Shown: positions 50,145-58,019 of the stretch, piece after piece
How positions within the stretch are numbered: position 1 is the first letter of the stretch
Layout of the letters: each line of letters starts with the position of its first letter
Source: Paratractidigestivibacter faecalis
GTDB taxonomy: Bacteria; Actinomycetota; Coriobacteriia; Coriobacteriales; Atopobiaceae
Assembly: GCF_003416765.1 (NCBI RefSeq)
Contig: NZ_QSNG01000001.1
Span: 1,576,742-1,640,741, forward strand
DNA length: 64,000 bases
Direction of reading: 5' to 3'
Position numbers and translations under genes: made by a program
Notes under the pieces: generated by a model
Seen by the model: only the letters and a program-made list of their open reading frames with translations
Told to the model about the DNA's origin: nothing
The model's database searches: none

Positions 50145-51884
50145 GTGAGCGAGCAGGCATACAGCGTGGCCGCGGGTGCCGAGGTGCCTGTGCGCCTTGC
50201 CCACGTGACCCTGCGCTACGGGGACTCCCTGGCGCTGGACGACGTGACCCTGGAGGTCTGCCGCGGCGAGCGCGTCTGCGTGCTGGGCGCCAACGGCAGC
50301 GGAAAGTCAACGCTGGCCTCCGTCATCTGCGGGCTTCTGGCCCCCGACGAGGGAGACGTCGAGCTTGCCGGCCACGCGGTCTGCACGGGCGGCGTGCCCG
50401 ACCTCGCGACCTACCGGGACGCCCGCCGCCAGCTGGGCCTGGTCTTCCAGAACCCGGATGACCAGATCGTGACCAGCGTGGTTGCCGACGACGTTGCCTT
50501 TGGCCCGGAGAACCTGGGTGTCCCCCGCGCCCAGATTGCCACCCGCGTGGCCCGCGAGCTGCGGCGCGTTGCCATGGAGAAGTACGCCCACGCGGACCCC
50601 TCGCGCCTTTCCGGCGGCCAGCGGCAGCGCGTCTGCATCGCCGGCGCCCTGGCCATGGAGCCGGCCGTGCTGGTGTTGGACGAGCCGTCCTCGCTCCTGG
50701 ACGTGCGCGGCCGCGCGGCAATCATGCGCGTCATGGGCCGCCTTGCCGCGGCCGGCGCCACGCTGGTGCACGTCACGCACTTCATGGACGAGGCACTGGC
50801 GGCGGACCGCGTCATTGTCATGGAGCACGGCCGCGTGGCGCTGGAGGGCACGCCGGACGAGGTCTTTGCCACCAAGAACGCACAGGTCATAGAGGCGCTG
50901 GGGCTGGAGATGCCCTTTGAGGCGCGGCTTGCGGCGGCGCTGCGGGCGGACGCGGCCGACGGGAAAGTCGCGGCAGTGGCAGGCCCGTCTGGCGAGAAGC
51001 CCGCGGCTCCCGCGCCCGAGCCCGATTCCGCACCCGCAGCCGGACAACCCGCAATTCTGGCCCGCGACCTGGGCTTCTCGTATGGGCCGGACGCCCAGGC
51101 GCTTGACGGGGTGAGCCTCGAGGTGCCCGTCCGCGCCACCACGGCCATCGTGGGGCAGACGGGCTCGGGCAAGTCCACGCTGCTGCGCCTGCTCTGCGGG
51201 CTTGAGGCGGCCGACGCCGGGTCACTCACCGTCTGCGGCATCAATGCCGCAACCAAGCGCGGACGGTGCCAGATCAGGCGAGCCGTGGGCTACGTCATGC
51301 AGCACCCCGAGCGCCAGCTCTTTGCCCAGACCGTGACCGAGGACGTTGCCTTTGGCCCGCGCAACCAGGGACTTTCCGCGGCGGAAGTGGAGAGGCGCGT
51401 GGCGCACGCCCTGGACCTCGTGGGCCTGGCGGACCGCCGCGACGCCTCCCCCTTCGAGCTCTCCGGCGGCCAGCAGCGCCTGGCGGCCATCGCCGGAGTG
51501 CTTGCCATGGAGCCCGAGCTTCTCGTCCTGGACGAGCCCACCGCGGGGCTTGACCCGCGCGGCCGCGCCCGTCTGCGCGCCCTCATGGCGGACCTCGCGG
51601 CCCACGGGGTGACGCTGCTGCAGGTCACCCACTCCATGGAGGACGCCGCCCGGGCGGACCACGTGGTGCTTCTCGACCAGAGCCACGTCCTGGCCGCAGG
51701 CACCCCCGCCGAGGTCTTCTGCCCCGCAAACGAGCCGCAGCTCACGGCAGTCGGACTGGGCCTTCCGCGCCCCCTGGCCTACGCCCGCGAGCATGCCCTT
51801 GACGCAAGGCCCCTCACGCTGGAGGCACTTGTCGCCGCGCTGAGGGCGCAGGACGCCGAGGAGGCAAGAAGCCATGGCCTTTAG
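50145..51884 (+). CDS. ecfA: ECF transporter ATPase, two domains in one chain (EcfA-EcfA')
   Basis: A 579-residue protein with two full ABC ATPase domains. Domain 1: Walker A GANGSGKST, signature LSGGQRQRV, Walker B VLVLDEPSS. Domain 2 (from about residue 300): Walker A GQTGSGKST, signature LSGGQQRLA, Walker B LLVLDEPTAG. An Ala/Pro-rich linker (EKPAAPAPEPDSAPAAG) joins them. In most bacteria EcfA1 and EcfA2 are separate proteins. The start is taken as GTG 50145; an in-frame ATG at 50106 would overlap ribU. The gene overlaps ecfT by 11 bases. It powers uptake by RibU and possibly other S components. Confidence 0.92.
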   Translation: MSEQAYSVAAGAEVPVRLAHVTLRYGDSLALDDVTLEVCRGERVCVLGANGSGKSTLASVICGLLAPDEGDVELAGHAVCTGGVPDLATYRDARRQLGLVFQNPDDQIVTSVVADDVAFGPENLGVPRAQIATRVARELRRVAMEKYAHADPSRLSGGQRQRVCIAGALAMEPAVLVLDEPSSLLDVRGRAAIMRVMGRLAAAGATLVHVTHFMDEALAADRVIVMEHGRVALEGTPDEVFATKNAQVIEALGLEMPFEARLAAALRADAADGKVAAVAGPSGEKPAAPAPEPDSAPAAGQPAILARDLGFSYGPDAQALDGVSLEVPVRATTAIVGQTGSGKSTLLRLLCGLEAADAGSLTVCGINAATKRGRCQIRRAVGYVMQHPERQLFAQTVTEDVAFGPRNQGLSAAEVERRVAHALDLVGLADRRDASPFELSGGQQRLAAIAGVLAMEPELLVLDEPTAGLDPRGRARLRALMADLAAHGVTLLQVTHSMEDAARADHVVLLDQSHVLAAGTPAEVFCPANEPQLTAVGLGLPRPLAYAREHALDARPLTLEALVAALRAQDAEEARSHGL

Positions 51885-52668
51885 GCTCAACGTGGGCCAG
51901 TACTTTGACGCGCCCTCCCCCATCCACGCGCTGGACGCCCGTGTCAAGCTCTGCTGCGCGCTCGCCGGCATGGTGGGGCTCTTCTGCGCCGCCACCCCCG
52001 CTCAGCTGCTGCTGGGCGCCGTCTTCACGCTGGCCGTGGTTGCCGCCAGCCGCGTCCCCGTGGGTCGCGTGGCCGCCAGCGTGAGGCCTCTCGTGGTCTT
52101 CCTGGGCGTGCTCTCCCTCTTCAACCTGGTCTTTGTCCAGACGGGAGAAGTGCTTCTTGCCGCAGGCCCCCTCACCATCACCGCTGGCGGCGCCTGGGCG
52201 GCCGTGCTCTACACCATCCGCTTTGGGCTTGCCCTCATGCTGGGCGGACTCATCCTGCTGACGACCACGCCCACGCAGCTCTCGGACGCCTTCGACCGCA
52301 TGATGGCGCCCCTTGCCCGCCTGGGGCTTCCCGCCCACGAGGTGGCCATGGTGTTCAGCCTCATGCTGCGCTTTGTGCCCACCATTGCCGACGAGACCTC
52401 GGCCATCCTGGACGCGCAGTCCATGCGCGGCGGCGGACTTGACGAGGGCGGCCCCCTGCGGCGCATCCGTGCCATCGTCCCGGTGGTGGTGGCGCTGCTG
52501 GCCAGCTGCCTGCGCCACGCCGACGGGCTCTCCCGCGCGCTGGACGCCCGCTGCTACGAGGGCGGAGGGGGACGCACCCACCTCCACGAGCAGCGCCTGG
52601 GCCGCAGGGACGCCGTTGCCACCGCGGTCACGCTGGCGTTTCTCGCCGCGCTGGTGGCGCTGGGCTAG
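51874..52668 (+). CDS. ecfT: ECF transporter transmembrane T component
   Basis: A 264-residue protein with about five to six membrane segments. The cytoplasmic coupling region contains AQSMRGGGLDEGG and a later LDARCYEGGGGRT; both are the Ala-Arg-Gly type coupling motifs that contact the ATPases. It completes the S-A-A'-T set in one transcript. The ATG overlaps the ATPase gene, implying coupled translation. Confidence 0.92.
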   Translation: MAFRLNVGQYFDAPSPIHALDARVKLCCALAGMVGLFCAATPAQLLLGAVFTLAVVAASRVPVGRVAASVRPLVVFLGVLSLFNLVFVQTGEVLLAAGPLTITAGGAWAAVLYTIRFGLALMLGGLILLTTTPTQLSDAFDRMMAPLARLGLPAHEVAMVFSLMLRFVPTIADETSAILDAQSMRGGGLDEGGPLRRIRAIVPVVVALLASCLRHADGLSRALDARCYEGGGGRTHLHEQRLGRRDAVATAVTLAFLAALVALG

Positions 52669-52848
52669 GTGGACGGCCGGCCGACGCCGTCGCCCGACTT
52701 TTCCCAACACCTGACAGTTTGTGAGCCAAGCAGACAAAAGCGCATTACAGAGGGGTAATTCGATCGGACGAGTTTGGCCTGAGGCACGCTCCGCTGCCGT
52801 AGAATGTTGAGCGACATGGCAACGTCTCGGCCTGGAGGTAAGCAACGC

Positions 52849-55800
52849 ATGGTCTCTCGTGTCTACGTTGAGAAGAAGCCCGGATTTGACGGTGAGGCTA
52901 AGTCCCTGGAGCGCGAGCTGCGCAGCCTGCTGGGCGTGAGCGCCCTCACCAACCTGCGCGTCATCAACCGCTACGACGTGGAGGGCGCGAGCGAAGAGCT
53001 CTTTGCCAGCTGCGTGCCCACCGTGTTCTCCGAGCCTCAGACCGACGACGCCTGGGCGCAGATGCCCGAGGTGGCGCCTGGCTCCCAGGTCTTTGCCGTG
53101 GAGTTCCTGCCCGGCCAGTTTGACCAGCGCGCGGACTCCGCCAGCGAGTGCATCCAGCTCATCAGCCAGGGCGAGCGCCCCACCGTGCGCTCCGCCAAGG
53201 TCTACGTGCTTGAGGGAGACCTCACGCCCGCGGACGTGGACGCCATCAAGCACTACGTGATCAACCCGGTGGAGGCCCGCGAGGCCTCCCTCGAGGAGCG
53301 CAAGACCCTGCTCCAGGACTACCCCACCCCCGAGCCCGTGGAGCAGCTCGAGGGCTTCCTTGACCTCACGGACGAGGAGCTGGCCCAGTTCATAGCTGAC
53401 CGCGGCCTGGCCATGGACCTGGCCGACATCAAGTTCTGCCAGAGCTACTTTGCCAGCGAGAAGCGCGTCCCCACCATCACCGAGATCCGCGTCATCGACA
53501 CCTACTGGTCGGACCACTGCCGCCACACCACCTTCGGCACCGCCCTGGAGCACGTGCAGATCGACGACAAGGTGGTCGCGGCCGCGTTTGACCGCTACCT
53601 CGAGATGCGCCACGAGCTGGGCCGCGACAGTAAGCCCGTCTGCCTTATGGACATGGGCACCATCGGCGCCAAGTACCTCAAGGCCAAGGGCGTCCTCAAG
53701 AACCTGGACGAGTCCGAGGAGATCAACGCCTGCACCGTGAAGGTCAAGGTGGACGTCGACGGCACCGACGAGGACTGGCTCTTCCTCTTCAAGAACGAGA
53801 CCCACAACCACCCGACCGAGATCGAGCCCTTTGGCGGCGCGGCCACCTGCATCGGTGGCGCCATCCGAGACCCGCTCTCTGGCCGCAGCTACGTCTACCA
53901 GGCCATGCGCGTCACCGGCGCGGCCGACCCCACTGTCCCCGTCAGCCAGACGCTCGAGGGCAAGCTGCCCCAGCGCAAGCTCGTGACCACGGCCGCCGCC
54001 GGCTACTCCAGCTACGGCAACCAGATCGGCCTGGCCACCGGCCAGGTGAGCGAGCTCTACCACCCCGGCTACGTGGCCAAGCGCATGGAGATCGGCGCCG
54101 TCGTGGGCGCCACGCCGGCCTCCCACGTCCGCCGCGAGTGCCCGGCCCCCGGCGACAAGATCGTGCTCCTGGGCGGCCGCACCGGCCGTGACGGCATTGG
54201 CGGCGCCACCGGCTCCTCCAAGGCCCACAACGTCGAGTCCCTGGAGAAGGACGGCGCCGAGGTGCAGAAGGGCAACGCCCCCGTGGAGCGCAAGCTCCAG
54301 CGCCTCTTCCGCCGCGAGGACGCCTGCCGCCTCATCAAGCGCTGCAACGACTTTGGCGCCGGCGGCGTCTCCGTCGCCGTGGGCGAGCTGGCCGACGGCC
54401 TCTTTGTGGACCTCAACGCCGTGCCCAAGAAGTACGAGGGCCTGGATGGCACCGAGCTCGCCATCTCCGAGTCCCAGGAGCGCATGGCCGTGGCCCTGGC
54501 GCCCGAGGACGTGGAGGAGTTCATGTCCTACGCCCGCGAGGAGAACCTCGAGGCCACGGTCATAGCCACCGTCACCGAGGAGCCGCGCCTCAAGATGGTC
54601 TGGGACGGCGCCACCATCGTGGACGTCAGCCGAGAGTTCCTGGCCTCCAACGGCGCCCCCAAGTCCACCTCCGTCCACGTGGGCAAGCCCGAGACCTACT
54701 CCCACACCTGGGCCGGCTCCACGCTTGCCGAGAAGCTCCGCTCCCTCGTGACCGATCTCAACGTGGCCTCCAACAAGGGCCTCTCCGAGCGCTTTGACTC
54801 CACCATCGGCGCTGCCACGGTGCTCATGCCCTTCGGTGGAAAGACCCAGCTCACGCCTGCCATGGCCATGGCCGCCAAGCTGCCGGTGGACGGCGAGACC
54901 ACCACGTGCTCCGGCATGGCCTGGGGCTTCAACCCCTACCTCATGAGCGCCAACCAGTTCACGGGCGCCTATCTCTCCGTCGTTGAGTCCGTGAGCCGCC
55001 TGGTTGCCGCCGGCTTCGAGCACCGCGACTTCTACCTCACCTTCCAGGAGTACTTCGAGAAGCTCGGCTCCAACCCCAACCGCTGGGGCAAGCCCGCCGC
55101 TGCCGTGCTGGGCGCCCTGATGGCCCAGGTCGACCTCGGCATTGGCTCCATCGGCGGCAAGGACTCCATGTCCGGCTCCTTCGAGGACCTGGACGTGCCG
55201 CCCACGCTGGTCTCCTTTGCGACCGGCCTGGGCAAGGTCGCCCGCGTAACCTCCCCGGAGCTCAAGGGCGCCGGCCACAAGGTGGTGGCCGTGGTCCCCG
55301 AGTACGAGGCCGACGGCATCACGCCCAAGGCGGAGTCCCTTCTCGCCGCGTTTGACGCCGTGGAGGCCCTGGTGGGCTCCGGCTCCGCGCTGGCCGTCTC
55401 TACCCCGGGCTACGGCTGCGCGGCCGAGGCCCTGTTCAAGATGTGCGTGGGCAACCAGCTGGGCCTGGACGTGGCGCCCACCTACGACGCGGACTCGCTC
55501 TTCTGCCCGGCTTACGGCAGCTTCGTCGTGGAGCTTGCCGACGAGGCCGAGCTGCCGCAGGCGGCGGACGGCGTCACGGTGGCGCTCCTTGGCGTGACCA
55601 CCAAGGCCTACGAGCTCGTTGCCGCCGGCCAGACCGTTGACCTGGCCGAGCTGCAGGAGGCCTGGGAGGGCGCCATCGAGTCCGTCTTTCCGTACCGCGC
55701 GGAGGGCGAGAAGGTCAGGAAGGTCAGCTTTGACGTTGCCAAGCAGGGCACTTCTCGCCCGGTGCCGGCCATCCACGTAGCAAGGCCGCGCGTGGTGATT

Positions 55801-56583
55801 CCGGTCTTCCCGGGCACCAACTGCGAGTACGACACCGCCCGCGCCTTCGAGCGCGCCGGCGCCGTTGCCTCCACGCTGGTCATCAACAACCTCACGCCCG
55901 AGGCCGTGGCCGAGAGCACCCACGAGCTGGTGCGCCGCATCCACGAGAGCCAGATCGTCATGCTGCCGGGCGGCTTCTCTGGCGGAGACGAGCCCGACGG
56001 CTCGGCCAAGTTCATCACCGCGTTCTTCCGCGCGCCCGAGGTCACCGAGGCCGTTCGTGACCTGCTGCAAGCCCGCGACGGCCTCATGCTGGGCATCTGC
56101 AACGGCTTCCAGGCGCTCATCAAGCTCGGCCTGGTGCCCTACGGAGACATCCGCCCCATGGACGAGACCTGCCCCACGCTGACCTTCAACACCATCGGCC
56201 GTCACCAGAGCCGCCTGGTGCGCACGCGCGTGGCGTCCAATCTGAGTCCGTGGCTCTCCAAGTGCAGCGTCGACGACGTGCACACCATTGCCATCAGCCA
56301 CGGTGAGGGCCGCTTTGTGGCGTCCCCGGAGCTGGTGGAGCGCCTTGCGGCCGCCGGCCAGATTGCCACACAGTACGTCGACGAGAACGGCGAGCCTGGC
56401 ATGAGCCTGGACGTCAACCCCAACGGGTCCGTCCTGGCCGTCGAGGGCATCACCTCTCCCGACGGTCGCGTCCTGGGCAAGATGGGCCACACCGAGCGCA
56501 GCGGCGAGGGCCTGTACAAGAACGTGCCAGGCAACAAGTACCAGCCGCTGATCGAGGGCGGAGTGAGTTACTTCACGGACTAG
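52849..56583 (+). CDS. purL: Phosphoribosylformylglycinamidine synthase, single-chain form
   Basis: A 1,244-residue protein joining PurS-like, PurL and glutaminase parts. N-terminal residues 1-150 are PurS/linker-like. The AIRS-type core includes DTYWSDHCRHTTF, KNETHNHPTEIEPFGGAATC and SIGGKDSMSGSF. The C-terminal class I amidotransferase (from about 980) has VFPGTNCEYDTARAF, nucleophile Cys in GICNGFQAL, and HGEGRF. It converts FGAR to FGAM with glutamine and ATP in purine synthesis. The start is ATG 52849 with GGAGG upstream; an ATG at 52816 in the same frame is less well placed. A very long hairpin follows. Confidence 0.95.
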   Translation: MVSRVYVEKKPGFDGEAKSLERELRSLLGVSALTNLRVINRYDVEGASEELFASCVPTVFSEPQTDDAWAQMPEVAPGSQVFAVEFLPGQFDQRADSASECIQLISQGERPTVRSAKVYVLEGDLTPADVDAIKHYVINPVEAREASLEERKTLLQDYPTPEPVEQLEGFLDLTDEELAQFIADRGLAMDLADIKFCQSYFASEKRVPTITEIRVIDTYWSDHCRHTTFGTALEHVQIDDKVVAAAFDRYLEMRHELGRDSKPVCLMDMGTIGAKYLKAKGVLKNLDESEEINACTVKVKVDVDGTDEDWLFLFKNETHNHPTEIEPFGGAATCIGGAIRDPLSGRSYVYQAMRVTGAADPTVPVSQTLEGKLPQRKLVTTAAAGYSSYGNQIGLATGQVSELYHPGYVAKRMEIGAVVGATPASHVRRECPAPGDKIVLLGGRTGRDGIGGATGSSKAHNVESLEKDGAEVQKGNAPVERKLQRLFRREDACRLIKRCNDFGAGGVSVAVGELADGLFVDLNAVPKKYEGLDGTELAISESQERMAVALAPEDVEEFMSYAREENLEATVIATVTEEPRLKMVWDGATIVDVSREFLASNGAPKSTSVHVGKPETYSHTWAGSTLAEKLRSLVTDLNVASNKGLSERFDSTIGAATVLMPFGGKTQLTPAMAMAAKLPVDGETTTCSGMAWGFNPYLMSANQFTGAYLSVVESVSRLVAAGFEHRDFYLTFQEYFEKLGSNPNRWGKPAAAVLGALMAQVDLGIGSIGGKDSMSGSFEDLDVPPTLVSFATGLGKVARVTSPELKGAGHKVVAVVPEYEADGITPKAESLLAAFDAVEALVGSGSALAVSTPGYGCAAEALFKMCVGNQLGLDVAPTYDADSLFCPAYGSFVVELADEAELPQAADGVTVALLGVTTKAYELVAAGQTVDLAELQEAWEGAIESVFPYRAEGEKVRKVSFDVAKQGTSRPVPAIHVARPRVVIPVFPGTNCEYDTARAFERAGAVASTLVINNLTPEAVAESTHELVRRIHESQIVMLPGGFSGGDEPDGSAKFITAFFRAPEVTEAVRDLLQARDGLMLGICNGFQALIKLGLVPYGDIRPMDETCPTLTFNTIGRHQSRLVRTRVASNLSPWLSKCSVDDVHTIAISHGEGRFVASPELVERLAAAGQIATQYVDENGEPGMSLDVNPNGSVLAVEGITSPDGRVLGKMGHTERSGEGLYKNVPGNKYQPLIEGGVSYFTD

Positions 56584-56594
56584 CCCGCGAGGTT

Positions 56595-56688
56595 GCCCGC
56601 CCAAAGCGAGAGGCCCTCCCTTCCAAGCAAAGCTACGCTTCGCAAAGAGCTTTGCAATGGAAGGGAGGGCCTCTCGCTTTGGGCGGGC
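56595..56688 (+). terminator. Very long perfect hairpin after purL
   Basis: A 31-bp perfect stem (from GCCCGCCCAAAGCGAG to CTCGCTTTGGGCGGGC) continues into an apical part with GCAAAGCTACG and CAAAGAGCTTTGC, shared with the hairpin at 21182-21270. It lies eleven bases after the purL stop. Confidence 0.8.
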
Positions 56689-56854
56689 CGCCGTGCCAGC
56701 CGGATGAAGTTGGATGCTCCCGCCGCGCCAAACGCCCCCAGTATAGGCGCGGCCACGTTACGGGTTGCAAAGAAGTCGGGCGGCGCTGGCGGCAGCGCGG
56801 GCTTCTCGCCCATAATCAACCAGGCAACAAGAGTCATGGAGGAAGGCCGGTCGC

Positions 56855-57811
56855 GTGAGCAACCAGGGACAAAAGAACGCAAGCATCTTCTCTGCCACGC
56901 CGGGGCTTCTGGCCGCGTGCCTGGGGGCCTGCTTTCTGTGGGGCTCGGCGTTTCCGTGCATCAAGATAGGCTACGGGCTCTTTGGCATCGGAGCCTCTGA
57001 CGTGGCGTCCATCATTGCGTTTGCCGGCGTGCGCTTCCTCATCTCGGGCACCATGGTCACACTGGCCATGAGCGTGGCACGCCGCCGCCCCTACGTTCCG
57101 GCGCGGGCGGACTGGCCCTGCGCGGCAAAGCTCTCCGTCTTCCAGACCAGTCTGCAATACCTGCTGTTCTACGTGGGCCTTTCTCGGTGTGCGGGCGTGA
57201 CCAGCTCCGTCATTGAGGCCAGCAACACGTTCTTCATCGTGCTTCTGGCCGTCTACGCCTTCCGCACGGAGCGCATGACCGCGCGCAAGGCGGTGGGCTG
57301 CGTCGTTGGCTTTGCGGGCGTGCTGCTGGTCAACCTTGGCGGCAGCGCCGCGGGCGGCATGAGCTTCTCGCTTGGGGGCGAGGGCCTGGTGTTTCTCTCC
57401 ACCATCTCCGCGGCCGTGTCCAGCAACCTCTCAAAGCGCTACTCCCGCGAGCACGACCCGGTGCTCATATCTGGCTGGCAGTTTGTGATCGGCGGCGCGA
57501 CGCTGCTGGCCCTGGGCCTTGCCATGGGCGGCCGCGTGGCGCCCGCGGACGCCGCCAACCCGTTGCCCGCCCTGGTCCTGCTGGCCTACATGGGCTTCAT
57601 CTCCGCGGCCGCGTACTCGCTGTGGTCCATGGCGCTAGCCGCAAACCCGGTCTCGCGCGTGGCGGTCTTTGGCTTCATGAACCCGGTCTTTGGCGCCGTG
57701 CTCTCCGCCCTGCTCCTGGGCGAGACGAGCGTGGTCAGCCCAGTCCTTGCCGTCGTCGCTCTCGCCCTGGTCAGCACCGGTATCATCGTCGTCAACCGTG
57801 GGGAAAAATGA
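56855..57811 (+). CDS. EamA/DMT-family transporter
   Basis: A 318-residue protein with ten predicted membrane segments in two EamA repeats (LGACFLWGSAFPCIKIG at the start; LVFLSTISAAVSSNLSKRY opening the second half; FGAVLSALLLGE near the end). Such proteins export metabolites or amino acids; the substrate is unknown. The start is GTG 56855, with GGAGGAAGG upstream. The stop codon lies inside the palindromic terminator at 57806. Confidence 0.9.
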   Translation: MSNQGQKNASIFSATPGLLAACLGACFLWGSAFPCIKIGYGLFGIGASDVASIIAFAGVRFLISGTMVTLAMSVARRRPYVPARADWPCAAKLSVFQTSLQYLLFYVGLSRCAGVTSSVIEASNTFFIVLLAVYAFRTERMTARKAVGCVVGFAGVLLVNLGGSAAGGMSFSLGGEGLVFLSTISAAVSSNLSKRYSREHDPVLISGWQFVIGGATLLALGLAMGGRVAPADAANPLPALVLLAYMGFISAAAYSLWSMALAANPVSRVAVFGFMNPVFGAVLSALLLGETSVVSPVLAVVALALVSTGIIVVNRGEK

Positions 57812-57840
57812 TACGAAGGGACAGTCCCTTCGTATCATTT
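57806..57840. terminator. Perfect palindromic terminator overlapping a stop codon
   Basis: A 35-bp perfect palindrome with arms AAATGATACGA and TCGTATCATTT around AGGGACAGTCCCT. The EamA stop codon TGA is inside its left arm. It belongs to the GGGAC-core group. Confidence 0.75.
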
Positions 57841-57863
57841 CCCTCATTTTGGCTCACGGCAGA

Positions 57864-58000
57864 GTTAACCGTATTGAAAGTTTGATGAAAATGACAGGCA
57901 CTTCTCGCCTGGCGTAGAGCCGACGGCGAGAAGTGCCTGGTCAGAGTATCGTTATTTTCTTTATATGCAGTCTTGATATAAAGATTTTAATACGGTTAAC
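57864..58000. repeat. Nested inverted repeat downstream of the surface-protein gene
   Basis: Outer arms GTTAACCGTATT (57864-57875) and AATACGGTTAAC (57989-58000) enclose a second inverted pair, CAGGCACTTCTCGCC (57895-57909) and GGCGAGAAGTGCCTG (57925-57939). It lies 20 bases after the stop of the leftward surface-protein gene and probably terminates it. Confidence 0.65.
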
Positions 58001-58019
58001 CCCCGTTGAACTCCAACGG

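Noticed and set aside
51814-56604. 1,596-codon leftward open frame
   Set aside because: It is the complement of ecfT and purL. High GC makes long antisense frames common, and its translation is Gly/Ala/His-rich without any domain.
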